From Patagioenas fasciata (Eukaryota > Chordata > Aves > Columbiformes > Columbidae): a stretch of 64,000 nucleotides of DNA. Below, one piece after another: positions 31,270 to 40,779 of the stretch. The notes beneath the pieces were generated by a model that was not told the origin of the DNA, made no database searches, and saw nothing but the letters and a program-made list of their open reading frames with translations. The DNA lies in contig NC_092521.1 in the NCBI RefSeq assembly GCF_037038585.1, positions 111,254,605-111,318,604 on the forward strand, written 5' to 3'. The stretch's first letter is position 1. Each line of letters starts with the position of its first letter. The translations under genes were made by a program, and so were the position numbers.

Positions 31270-33245
31270 GCCTTCTTTGTCTGTAACTTGTTTGGGTTTT
31301 GCCTGTTTCTTTCTACCTTGTTTGTTTTTTTGTTGTGGTGGTGGTGGTGGTGGTGTTTCTCTTGTTGCTGTTGTTCTGGTTTTGTTGGGGCTTTTGAAGT
31401 TTGTTTCGTTTGGTTGGTTTAGGTCAGTTTCTATGAGTTGGTTTTGGTAGGCTTTTTGAGAGTGGTTGTTCGAAGGTGGTTGTTTGACGCTGTATTACGT
31501 TGTTGGTAGGTTGTGTGTTCGTAGGTCACTGAAGGCGGGTTGTTTTAGGTTAAGGTTTGTTAAGTTTGGTTTAGGTTGGCGGTCTTAGCTGCTTGTTTCA
31601 GGTTTGATGGTTTAGCTTGGTTTGGGTTGGTTAGTTTAGGTGGGCGGGTTCAGGTTGTTTGATGTGATTTTCTTAGCGCTGCTCTGTGTGGTTTAGCTTA
31701 GGAGGTTTCTTTTTCTTGGTTTTGCTGGGTTCTTTGGTTGGTGCTGTTTTCTGAGGATTCTTTAGCACTGGTTGTGTTAGTTTGGTTTAGGTTTCTGGTT
31801 TTAGTAGCTTGGTTCAGTTTGTTGCGGTCGTTTGAGGTTGGTTTGAGGCAGGTTCTTTGAGGGTGGTTGTGAGAGGCTGGTTGTTGAAGGCTGGTGGGTT
31901 GAGGTTGCTTGATGCAGGTGATTTTTGGTTGAAGTTGTCTTCCGTCGGTTGTTGTAGGTGGCGTATCTGAAGCCGTTTTCATGGAGGCTGTTTTCTTTAG
32001 TTTGGTTGAGGTTTGTTTAGATGATTTTAAGTTGGGGGTGGGTTGGTTATTTGAGGTTGTTTCTTTTCAGTAAGCAGTTTAGGTGGGTTGGTGGGTGTCT
32101 GTGTTTTTAGGTAGGTTGGTTTAGGCAGGTTTGGTTTACATTGTTTAGGTCGCTTGAAGGGTTTCTGTTAAGGTTGGTTCAGGTTGTTTGGTTTAGGTTG
32201 GTTTAGTTATTTCCTGGTAGGTTGTTTAGGGCAGTGTTATGCACGGTGCATGTTTTGAAGATGGGTTCCTTCAGGCTGGGGTGGCTTAGATTGGTTGTTG
32301 AGGGTGCTTTAGGTGGTTTGGTTAGATGTACATTGTGTTTTGTTGGTTTTAGGTTGTGTCTGGATGCTTTGGATGTGACTGCAATCTCGCTGGGACATGT
32401 GTCCCCCCACTAATCACCAGGCTCGATTGGGCTGTTTCTGCTGTCTCGGCAGATGTCCCCTTCCTCCTTCCCTGCTCCACGTGTTTCCCTGCCTTGCTCA
32501 AAGAGGATGACGTTCCCCGCTAGAGGCGAACCATTGCTAGGTCAAGGGTATACGGTAGCTGCGCTGTGCTTGAGAACCTCCCTCCAAACAAGCTCAGGGT
32601 CCGTTAGGAGGAGAACCTGGGGTAGTCAAGCTTCCAAGACTGCAGGCACATCCAAGTGAGACACTGCCTGGGGTAGGGTGGCTGGTGGTTGGGTTTTTGT
32701 TGTTGAGGTTTTTTAGGGTGTTTTAGCTTTGTTGTTGAAGTTGAGTTGATCTAGATTGGTTTTTAGCTTGGTCATTGTAGGCTGGTTTCAGTGGTTCTAT
32801 TTAGCTTTGGGTTGTTTGCTTTAGGTCATTTTGGTCAGGTTATGTCATTGGGTTTCGTATTTTTGAGGCTGGTTTAGATCGGTCGCTTTAGGTAGTTTTA
32901 TCCTTTATTAGATTGGTTTTAAGTTGTTTGAGATTGTTTAATGGTTATTTTAGGTTAAGATTGGTTGGTTTCAGTTTGTTTAGCTTGTTTGGTTCTAGGT
33001 TGCTTAAGGTTGGTTGAGAAATGCCGGTTTATGTAGTTTTAGATTGTTTTAGGTAGGATTTTTTTAGATCATTTGGTTTAGGTAGGTTTGTTTTAGGGTG
33101 TTTAGGTTGGTTTATTTTGTTTGGTTTAGGTAATTTGTTGTAGATTGTTTAAGATTCTGTTTAGGTTGTTGGTGGCTGATTGAAGTTTTTTAAGGCAGAC
33201 TGGTTTAGCTTCTTTAAGGTTGGTTTAGGTGAGCTGTTCTATGCT
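31270..33245 (+). repeat. Array GT-block with island, unit 1
   Basis: G+T-biased sequence of GGTTTAGGTTGG-type words with a (GGT)n run at about 31336-31354. A normal-composition island at about 32386-32685 (GGACATGTGTCCCCCC to GAGACACTGCC) is common to all copies. No gene supported. Confidence 0.88.
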
Positions 33246-33690
33246 GGTTTGGGTAGGCTGTTCTAGCTAAGTTTAGGGCCAGCTCGTGGAGCAGCAGGCA
33301 CCCAGCCCAAATGGCGCAAAGAAGCCGTGGCAAGGGGCCGTGCTCAGCGCTGCAGAGGAAGGCAAAAAACCCCCGGAGACGCTTGCTGTCCCACCTGGGG
33401 GAAAAAAAAAGCCTTCCTCCCCCCAGCTGCAGGGCACGAGAGGCCATCTCCCTGGTGCTTGAGCAGCAGGCAGGATCCGAGCCAAAAGGGCCCAGAGGAG
33501 CTCTGCAAAGTGGTCATGCTCAATGCTGCAGAGGAAGGCAAAAAACCCCCGGGGACCAGTGCCAATCTGCCCCGGGGGAAAAAATTCCTTCCTGACCCCA
33601 GTGCTGGCGATCGGCTGTTCCCTGAGCATGTGAGCCAGACCTGGCTCCTTGTCCCACAGGCTGCTCACGCCTGCCAGGACCTGCCCAAGC
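33246..33690. repeat. C-block dimer, first of unit 1
   Basis: Two halves start at TGCAGAGG (33351 and 33527), 176 bp apart. Open frames on both strands span it in all copies, but their register shifts with the A-run length, so I treat it as noncoding. The second half resembles a CR1-type 3' UTR. Confidence 0.78.
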
Positions 33691-33691
33691 C

Positions 33692-33758
33692 CTATCCTAT
33701 CCTATCCTATCCCATCCTATCCTATCCCATCCTATCCTATCCCATCCCATCCTATCCT
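33692..33758 (+). repeat. (TATCC)n with CATCC variants, unit 1
   Basis: About 13 pentamers, mixed TATCC and CATCC. The older copies have pure TATCC. Confidence 0.95.
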
Positions 33759-34973
33759 CCCTTGAGCTGGAGTCATCTCCCGGACTCCCGAGAGTGCTCA
33801 AATGCCCCTGACCTGATGGACCTTGGCGGGGACTAGAATGCTTCCTGTGCCTGGTGGGACACCAGTGGTTGTCCCAAAGCACTGCAATCCCTTGCAACCC
33901 CTTTACATCCTAGTTCTTACGGCTCCTGAGCCTGGCTCCACAGGGGATGAAGATGGTGAGCTCTGCAGTGCTCCTCCCGAAGGAATTCCCTTGGTCTTGC
34001 CACTGCTATCCAGCTGAAAAGGATTTCCAGCCATCAGATAAGCTTGGCAGGTGGCCCTGGCAGTCCGTGTGCCATTCCTTCCCAATGCAGCAAGTGACTT
34101 GTGCTGCCCAACGCAGCAAGTGGCGTGCTGCTACGCTGTCATTTATGGTGACGCTGTCTGCTCGGGAAGAAGTCCTGAATGGTTTTGTGCTGTTTACCGT
34201 CTCTTTCCCTGGACTTGATAGCTCTTTTCCTGCTTTGGCTTTCATCCTTGATATCGTCCTTGAAGAGCTCTGCAGTGCTCCTCAAGAAGAAATTCCCTTT
34301 GTCTTGCCACTGCTACCCAGCTGAAAAGGATTTCCATCCATGAGCTGAGGTTTGAAGGTGGCCCTGGCAGCAGATTGTCTTACAGTGGAGAACCTCCAGC
34401 AGCCTCACGCAAGCTCTTCCTCCCTCAGCCCCTGCCCTGTGATGCCACCAGCTCCTCAAGTGCTTCCTCCGGGATGTGTTGGGGCTGCCCCCGGGCCAGC
34501 TCTGGCAGTGGACACGGGACCCGGCTGCTCCTTTTGATCCTGCCCAGGGCATTGTGAGCTCTGCGTTGCCGGGTGCTGGCATTGTGACGTGGGGGTGACA
34601 GAGCCCCACGTGTGCAGCCCCGCCCGCCCCCAATCCGCCCAGCACCCTATGGAGGAAGCCTTTGGGGTGCTGGCCCCAGATCAGTCCCTGAGCTGAAGAG
34701 GCCCAGGAGGCTGTCCCTGCCCTTGGTGTGCATTCGCTGGGCAGAGCTGCTGGGTGTCCCTGAGGCCTCCTCTGCCGCTCGGCTCCCCAGAACAAACCTC
34801 CTGCTGTTTCTCTTCTCTCAGGCAGAAACCAGCCCTGCAGCCTCGAGGCCACCCTAGTATAGCCATCTCCTCTCTGCCCCACATAAAATGCCCACTGGGT
34901 CCCACAGCAAGGAAGACCAGGGACTCAATCCAGCTGGACACAAACCCTTTCCTGAGGCATAAAGAGAGTGATT
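33759..34973. repeat. E/F-block, unit 1
   Basis: The E part has GGGACACCAGTGGTTGTCCC and two related stretches around GAGCTCTGCAGTGCTCCTC (33957 and 34266). The F part is GC-rich (34350-34900). Small open frames on both strands, none conserved with the older copy at 11.5-12.1 kb. No gene called. Confidence 0.6.
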
Positions 34974-35645
34974 TTGAGAGCTGCAGAGAGCAGCAGCAGG
35001 AATAGAGGCCAAGCTTTCCCTGGTTCGTAAGAGGGAGAACCTTGAGAATCAGGCGCAGGACTGACCATGCCCAAAAGAAGAAGAAGAAGTAGAAGATGAT
35101 GATGACGGGTGTGGTACCGTGGGATGTTTTCCAGAGCTACGTGACACGTAGCGACAACGAGCGGACTTTTTGCCTTCCACAGCTTGTTTTGCTGCTGTGC
35201 TTCTTGGGCAGGGATGCACGAGAAGCGCTTTGGTCCCTGCCAGGCGCTTGTGTTGCCCGCAGGGAGAGGTGCCGAGTGGCAGCTGCGGATGTTGCAGCCG
35301 GGCTGGAGCCCTTCCAAGCAGGGGCTGTTTTGGTGGAGGGAGGTTTTTGGTTTTGGTAGCTTGGTTGAGGTTGTTGAGGTGGTTGGAGGTGGTTTGTTTG
35401 AGGCAGGTTCTTCTTTGAGGGTGGTTGTGGGAGGCTGGGTTGTTGAAGGCTGGTGGGTTTAGGTAGCTTGATGTAGGTGATACTTGGTTGAAGTTGTTTT
35501 CCCTTGGTTGTTTTAGGTGGGGTATGTGAAGTTGTTTTCATTGAGGTTGTTTCCAGTATTTTGTTTGAGGTTGGTGTAGGTGGTTTGGTTGAGGTTGTTG
35601 AGATGGTTTGAGGTTGGGTGGCTTAGGTTGGTTCTGTTATAAAGC
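34974..35645. repeat. Internal A-block and short GT-block, unit 1
   Basis: A-block version with a GAAGAAGAAGAAG run and GATGATGATGACGGG; it resembles the 9.5-kb copy at its end (TTGCAGCCGGGCTGGAGCCC). About 300 bp of GT-block follow. Confidence 0.78.
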
Positions 35646-36117
35646 TTCAGTTGCCATGGGGACTCGAACCCATGACTGGAGAGTCTGTTTACCCTTCTCC
35701 CACTTGCATGCAGTCATTAGCGGGTCCATCCTGGCTCCAGTGACCGGGACGCAACAGAAGGCTCACTCAGGGTTACTCGATCTACCCCCAAGATCGCTAG
35801 CGGCAGACCCCCTTCTGGTGGAGTCAAGTCAGTAGCCCCCTTAGGTAGGTGCCCATTTACAGCAATATGGGGAATCTGGCCATGCGGAGGCTTCCCTCGC
35901 CAGTTGCTGGCCCCCATGTTACAGGCCCACGTTACAGTAAAACAAAAGCATACCTTATCCGCTTAATTCAAAAAGTCGTTGTCTGCCCCCGCGGTGACCA
36001 GCCGGAGTGGAACGGAGCCCCTGTGAAATAAAAGGTGCGGGACACGTCTGGGAGGTCCGTTTCTCTCAGGCGGTCCGCACAGCCGGGCAGAGCTTGTCCC
36101 TTCGTGGTCGCCAAAAT
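35646..36117 (-). mobile_element. Retroviral leader and possible gag start, unit 1
   Basis: Internal sequence downstream of the LTR on the minus strand. A frame at 35717-35917 begins MGASNWRG, in the position of a gag start, and runs 66 codons to a stop. No pol or env follows: the sequence passes into GT-block at about 35645. At 35660-35670 the minus strand has GGTTCGAGTCC, a perfect tRNA B-box motif, within a six-pair hairpin; no complete tRNA can be folded around it. Confidence 0.6.
36096..36113 (-). other. Primer-binding site for tRNA-Arg, unit 1
   Basis: TGGCGACCACGAAGGGAC on the minus strand, four bases inside the LTR end. It fits the 3' end of vertebrate tRNA-Arg (UCG type) at about 17 of 18 positions. 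Also at 46129-46146 and 56109-56126. Confidence 0.75.
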
Positions 36118-36729
36118 TGATATGTGGAAACAACTTTACAGCCTATAAAGTCATAAAACTTTACAACGTGCAAGCCTATAAAGCGGGTACGTTTATCTGA
36201 TATCGGGCGCAAGGGGGATCGTTCCACCATTCATGCGCACCTTCTAACACTATGAGGTGTGTTTAAATACAGCAAGGTGTTAGGTATTCATAATGACCCC
36301 AGGAACGCCTATACTTATTCATAACCTTTCCCCGCTTCTTATTAAAATGAGTCCCAGGTCATAATTTCCAAAGCCTCCTCCTAGACAGCTCCCTGTTGCG
36401 CCTGCGCGGTGCCATCTGGTGGTCTTGAGGAGGGGTCTTTGGATGAAGGCTCCTTCAGCTTCGTCACAGTGAACTTTTTACCTTTGGCTCATTATGTTGA
36501 ATTGACTGGGACCCAAGCGGCCAAGTCAATTGAAACCAGGCTGGCACCCCCTTTTGCTCTAAGTCTTTGTTACCTCGTCTCCTCAAGTTTACAGCTGGGT
36601 GCAGTAAAACTTCTTATCTTGGCATTCGAGGGGGTTCTGTTTTTCTTAGCATGAGTCTACATAAAGCTCTAAACTAAGCACTTATTGTGTGCCTAAGCCT
36701 TAAAGTGGTAGTTCATTAGTAGGCACCCA
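36118..36729 (-). mobile_element. 612-bp LTR (family 2), unit 1
   Basis: Plus-strand ends TGATATG...CACCCA give TG...CA termini, and the primer site lies directly inside. The outer end is ambiguous by about 11 bases because a CTTAAARTGGTAGTTC motif is duplicated across it (about 36703 and 36746). A TATTTAAA motif lies in the middle. It is probably the 5' LTR of the element whose gag/protease fragment sits at 30.3-30.7 kb (inference from the shared flank). Confidence 0.75.
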
Positions 36730-37080
36730 TTATATGTTTAGTTAACCCTTAAAATGGTAGTTCCCTCTATCATGTCCCCTCCCCCCCATCCCCTGTCTCT
36801 CACCCCTTCTCCCCCCCTCTTCCCCCCACCCCCTTCCCCTCTCCCCGCTCTGTCCCCCCTCCCCGTCCTATCCCTCTCTCTTCACTTCCCCTCCCTCCTT
36901 CTCCCTCTCTCCCCCCTCCCTCCTCTTTTCCCTAAAAAAGACTTTCAAGGACACAAAACACAATGGATACAAAGTGTTCCTTTTTATTTTATTATAGGTT
37001 CTTGAAGGTTGGTTAGTTGCTTGCTGTTGTTGTAGGTTGCTTTAGGTGAGTTGTTCTATGCTGGTTTGGGTGTGCTGTTC
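36730..37080 (+). repeat. Pyrimidine tract and GT flank, unit 1
   Basis: About 170 bases of C and T only (36770-36935), then CACAAAACACAATGGATA and about 100 bases of GT-block. Also at 46763-47113 and 56743-57093. Confidence 0.85.
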
Positions 37081-37560
37081 TAGCTAAGTTTAGGACCACC
37101 TCGTGGAGCAGCAGGCACCCAGCCCAAATGGCCCAAAGAAGCCATGGCAAGGGGCCGTGCTCAGCGCTGCAGAGGAAGGCAAAAAACCCCCGGAGACCCT
37201 TGCTGTCCCACCTGGGGGAAAAAAAAGCCTTCCTCCCCCCAGCTGCAGGGCACGAGAGGCCATCTTCCTGGTGCTTGAGCAGCAGGCAGGATCCGAGCCA
37301 AAAGGGCCCAGAGGAGCTCTGCAAAGTGGTCATGCTCAATGCTGCAGAGGAAGGCAAAAAACCCCCGGGGACCAGTGCCAATCTGCCCCGGGGGAAAAAA
37401 TTCCTTCCTGACCCCAGTGCTGGCGATCGGCTGTTCCCTGAGCATGTGAGCCAGACCTGGCTCCTTGTCCCACAGGCTGCTCACGCCTCCCAGGACCTGC
37501 CCAAGCCCTATCTTATCCTATCCTCTCCTACCCTACCCTAGGCTATCCTACCTTGCGCTG
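37081..37560. repeat. C-block dimer, second of unit 1
   Basis: As the first C-block, with GGCCATCTTCC, and followed by a degenerate (TATCC)n remnant (37509-37555). Confidence 0.75.
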
Positions 37561-37639
37561 GAGCCATCTCCTGGACTTGGGAGAGTGCCCAAAGGCCTCC
37601 GACCTAACGGACCTTGGCGGGGGGCAAGAACGCTTCGGA

Positions 37640-37919
37640 AAATCCTGCTTCCAGCTGTCCTGTCAAGAATTCATGACCAAACCTGGGCAGAGAAAACAAA
37701 ATGCCAGAGATGAAACTTACTGCACGTAACAAGAGGACACAACAGAGATGACGGAGGAAAACAGCAAGAGGGGAAGGAGAGGAGGAGCAGAGAACACAGA
37801 AGGAAACGAGACCCTTGAATCTCACCCAATCAGAGGAGTAAGAGAAGGCTTCCAAAAGACCAGGCTCTGAATACAAAGCATACCTCGTAAGGTTTTGTCT
37901 CCAAACTTTTCCTCTTTTG
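37640..37919 (-). pseudogene. CRTAP: CRTAP exon 2 stub and intron 2, unit 1
   Basis: On the minus strand the last eight codons of CRTAP exon 2 (SLETKPYE) end at a donor GAG/GTATGC (exon edge at 37884), followed by intron 2 sequence as at 12101-12370. The residues are closer to other vertebrate CRTAP proteins than the 12.4-kb copy is (KPYE against KADE). Upstream of the stub the exon is replaced by P-module sequence with a CTCCAG/GGTCTCCG minisatellite. Confidence 0.65.
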
Positions 37920-38411
37920 AAGGCAAGCTGCAGATCCCACGCTGTCCTTTGGTCTCCGACGCGGCGTCCTTCGGTCCCCGGCGGTCTCTGGCGCTCTCCA
38001 GCGGGCTTCTGTGCACACACACACGCACATATCTGGTTTTTATTTTCTATATCTACACATTTCTATTAACTCTAGAGTCTGTATACACGTCTACAGGGAG
38101 AAGGAGAAAAAGTCTGAATTATTTGTGCCATGTGCAAACCTTTTCCCTTGAAGGCAAGCTCCAGCTCCAGCGCTGCCCTTGGGTGTCCTGGCCGTCTGTG
38201 GGGGCTCCTGAGGACTCCTCCCGGTGCTCTGGGGCTGCCGACCAGAAGATGGCAGCGACTCTCCTCGCCTCTTCCCCAGGCCCCAGGGCAGAGGAGATGC
38301 CCCGGCATGAGGGCCGGGGCTGCGGGCTGGGAAGCCGGGCTCACCTGCGGCTCCAGAGCGGCTGCTGCTCCGGCCCGGCCCATCCCATCCCGTCCCATGC
38401 CCCGGAGGCGG

Positions 38412-38888
38412 CTAGTGGCGGCTGCGGCGCCGCTTGTGCCCAGGCGCCTGCTTGGGGGCTCTGGGAGAGCCCCCGGCCGTCCTGCGGCGCTTCGGGCACC
38501 ACGGCGCTGGGGGCAGCCCGCCCACGCTGCTCTTGTGCCCCAGCAGCCCTGCCTGAGGCGGGTCCACGTCCATCGGCTCCGCCTCCTCCCGAGGCGGGTC
38601 GATGTCCATGGGCTGCTCCTCCTCCTCCCGGGGTGGGTCAACCTCCATCGGCTCCTCCTCTCGCCTGGGGGCGGTGCTGCTGCTCCCGACAGGCTGCCGC
38701 CGTTTCTTGGGCGGCGGAGCCATGGGCCGGGGGGTCCGTGAGCCTCCTCTTCTTTCTTCTGCTCGCTGCGGCCTCTTCTCTCCGAGCGCTGGCGCGGCTG
38801 GCACGGCTCTGCTCCAACTGCCACAACAGAGGCTCGCGGCGTCCCCAGCGAACGCTGCGGTGGCCGGCATGGCGGCCCACAGGGCCAC
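38412..38888 (-). CDS. P-protein: basic/acidic nuclear-type protein, unit 1
   Basis: 158 codons; family not recognised. Residues 1-55 are Ala/Arg-rich (start MALWAAMPATA). A second start at Met 56 opens MAPPPKKRR, a classical nuclear import signal, and sits in a better initiation context (GGCCCATGG). Residues 76-111 hold three acidic repeats with cores MEVDPP, MDIDPP and MDVDPP. Then come AGLLGHKSS and LPPAPWCPKRRR, and the C-terminus has a second KRRR. Diverged copies at 1-275, 7.9-8.7 kb and 12.8 kb keep parts of the same frame. Against coding: no 3' exon or poly(A) signal is certain, and longer overlapping frames exist because of high GC. DNA-, RNA- or histone-binding would suit the composition, but that is a guess. 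Confidence 0.45.
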   Translation of the reverse strand: MALWAAMPATAAFAGDAASLCCGSWSRAVPAAPALGEKRPQRAEERRGGSRTPRPMAPPPKKRRQPVGSSSTAPRREEEPMEVDPPREEEEQPMDIDPPREEAEPMDVDPPQAGLLGHKSSVGGLPPAPWCPKRRRTAGGSPRAPKQAPGHKRRRSRH

Positions 38889-38947
38889 GAGGGCCCCGTC
38901 GCGGGGCCATTTTGCTCTGCAGTGCTGTCAATGCTTATACTTGGTTT

Positions 38948-38987
38948 GCCTCGCCTCGCCTCGCCTCGCCTCGCCTCGCCTCGCCTC
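38948..38987 (+). repeat. (GCCTC)8 microsatellite, unit 1
   Basis: Eight pentamers; units 2 and 3 have five (48987-49011 and 58967-58991). It lies between the two divergent starts of the island and is absent from the older copy at 12.9 kb. Confidence 0.95.
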
Positions 38988-39189
38988 AGGTGGAACCAAC
39001 TCATTTGCCTTTTGTCTAAAGGAAAGACCGACAGCCGCACATCTTTTGACAGTATCTTTGACCAGCACGACAAACCTGGCACTTGTATTGCACAATTATC
39101 CTGTGCTAAGGGATTCTGCTGTTTCTTTAGTGCTGTACGATGAAGAATGCAAAAGGTGTTTGAAGAGACAGTGCTCGTTCCCGCGTTTA

Positions 39190-39590
39190 CCGGCACACGG
39201 GGCGGGGCCGAGGAGCGACGGCTCTGCCATCCGCTCGTCAGGGCTGCTGGCTCGGTCTTTGCGGGAGGCGGTAGCGATTGGTCGGCTCTGTGTCCAGCAT
39301 GGCGGCCAAGGCGAGCAGCAGCCCCTCTCAGCTGCTGCTGCCGCTCGGTAAGCGGCGCCGCGACGCTTCCGCGCTCTCCCGGTGCCCGGGCGGGGCTGCG
39401 CTGGGGCCCGGCCTGTGCCCGGCGGGCGGGCGGGCGGGCGGGCGGGGAGGGAGGCCGAGGCCGCTTGCGGGCACGCGTGGGTGGCGCGGTCGGCGCCGCC
39501 GCTTGGCGGGCAGCTGGAGCGGGGGGAGCGGGTGTGCCCGCCGGGTCCGGCGGTGTCGGCCGGTGCGGGAAAATCCCGTCGAAGATGTTA
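39190..39590 (+). promoter_or_regulatory. CpG island with CCAAT box, unit 1
   Basis: CpG-dense sequence with GGGGCGGGGC (about 39199) and GCGATTGGTC (a CCAAT box on the other strand, about 39273) just upstream of the plus-strand ATG. A GGGC run stands at 39418-39448. Copies are at 49214-49605 and 59194-59594. Together with the minus-strand P-protein it looks like a bidirectional promoter. Confidence 0.6.
39299..39347 (+). CDS. Candidate first coding exon, unit 1
   Basis: ATGGCGGCCAAGGCGAGCAG reads MAAKASSSPSQLLLPL and ends at a consensus donor (CTCG/GTAAGC), 16 codons plus one base. The start context (CAGCATGGCGG), CpG island and CCAAT box are typical of a housekeeping gene. I cannot name the gene and see no matching second exon within the unit, so this is likely a captured promoter and first exon without its gene body. 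Confidence 0.4.
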
Positions 39591-40116
39591 CAGGCTTGTG
39601 AGTATTATTTCTGCTTGTTGTTGCTGTTTAAGTTTGTGTTTCCTGAGGGAAAACTTGCTGTAAGGTCTGTAAGCAAAACGTGCTTGTTTTTTTGGAATGA
39701 ATGTTTGCCAGCTGAGTAGTTTCTGCCTTGGACTGAATCCTTGGGGGTGATCTGTTCGGGGCAGCCCTGTCATAGAGTAGCAGTTGCGTGACTGATCCTT
39801 GTCATCGGGTTCCTAACTGGTAGCCTTTATTTGGCGTGGGTTGTTGTGTTGAACTTCTCCATAGTTCGTTTGCTTTTCCATTTCCTGAAGGTCTAGGCAA
39901 AGATTAAACAAATGAGTGGACTTAAAGAGAAGTATTTGTTATTTGGCCATGCCATGTTGCTATTTGAAACCTGTTTTGATTCTTGGTGATATTCAAGAAG
40001 TTGCCGCGACTCAGAGGGCAAATCTTGATGTGCTGAGCAGAAGAGTGCAATGGATCTTTTTGGTTGCCAGGTAGCTTTCCTGACCCATGTGGCCAGTTGA
40101 TCGAGATTCCACTGCA
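39591..40116. other. Intron-like sequence, unit 1
   Basis: Normal-composition sequence after the island. It begins near GGCTTGTGAGTATT, a possible donor. No exon or repeat recognised. Copies: 49607-50132 and 59595-60120. Confidence 0.45.
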
Positions 40117-40439
40117 CGCCTGAGAGAGTGAGAAAGATCCCCTCCCTCCTTAAAGAATGACCGTGATGCTAATGGGATGAAATACGCTTGTTGATCAGCC
40201 TGGATGTCAGTCAAGCTCTGTCCCATCTCTGCCCCCCTTCCTCGACAGGTCCCATCTGTGGGCAGAGCGGTCAGAATGTCCCTGGCTCTCAGACCAGAGC
40301 AATTACAAACATTAGTTCTGTGCTGGGGTGTTAGCTCTTGTTCTCAACCTAATTCCAAAGAATGACTGTGCGAGCTGTGAAAAAGAAAGGTTTCTAACCG
40401 CGTGAAGAAAATCAGTTCGCTTTCGGCGAAAAGAGCACA
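40117..40439 (-). mobile_element. Truncated LTR (family 1), unit 1
   Basis: Matches 17349-17670, the outer (5') part of the LTR; the TGTCGTGGTTTAACC end is missing. Sequence to its right continues as at 17671, so this segment of the array derives from the second older copy with its LTR already inserted. Confidence 0.85.
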
Positions 40440-40495
40440 ATTTCTTTCAGGTATGGAGCCCTCAGGGCTCTGTCAGGGCTTTCTTTTCTCCTCTG

Positions 40496-40630
40496 CCTTC
40501 CCTTCCCTTCCTTTCCCTTCCTTTCCCTTCCCTTCCCTTCCCTTCCCTTCCCTTCCCTTCCCTTCCCTTCCCTTCCCTTCCCTTCCCTTCCCTTCCCTTC
40601 CCTTCCCTTCCCTTCCCTTCCCTTCCCTTC
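40496..40630 (+). repeat. (CCTTC)n microsatellite, unit 1
   Basis: About 27 pentamers with two interruptions. The corresponding place at 17.7 kb has only a mixed pyrimidine tract, so the expansion is specific to the array. Confidence 0.95.
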
Positions 40631-40779
40631 CACCTTCCCTCTCCCTTCCTTCACTCTTCCCTAAAAACCACTTCCCAGGACACAAAACGCAATGGATACA
40701 AGTGTTTCTATTTGATTTTGTTTTATTTTCTTTTTTAATTTACTTCCTTTGATGTTATTTCATGTCATTTCTGTTTCTC

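Noticed and set aside
31698-31982. Asn/Gln/Thr/Pro-rich frame on the minus strand of the GT-block (94 codons, in every copy)
   Set aside because: Low-complexity translation of A+C-rich minus strand. It is not longer than expected where stops need T/A/G combinations rarely formed on that strand; it is kept only because copies are near-identical.
33311-33836. Open frames of 94-179 codons through the C-block and (TATCC)n tract
   Set aside because: The register changes with the length of A-runs, frames end in repeated YPILS from the microsatellite, and the block resembles a LINE 3' UTR.
35640-35760. tRNA gene
   Set aside because: Only the B-box and T-arm are convincing. The span needed for acceptor pairing is about 110 bases and no A-box or anticodon arm fits.
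38072-39196. Very long overlapping open frames over the array island (371-461 codons, both strands)
   Set aside because: They arise where GC is high and stops are rare, run through the microsatellite and across P-module parts without regard to domain edges, and change length between units with microsatellite indels.
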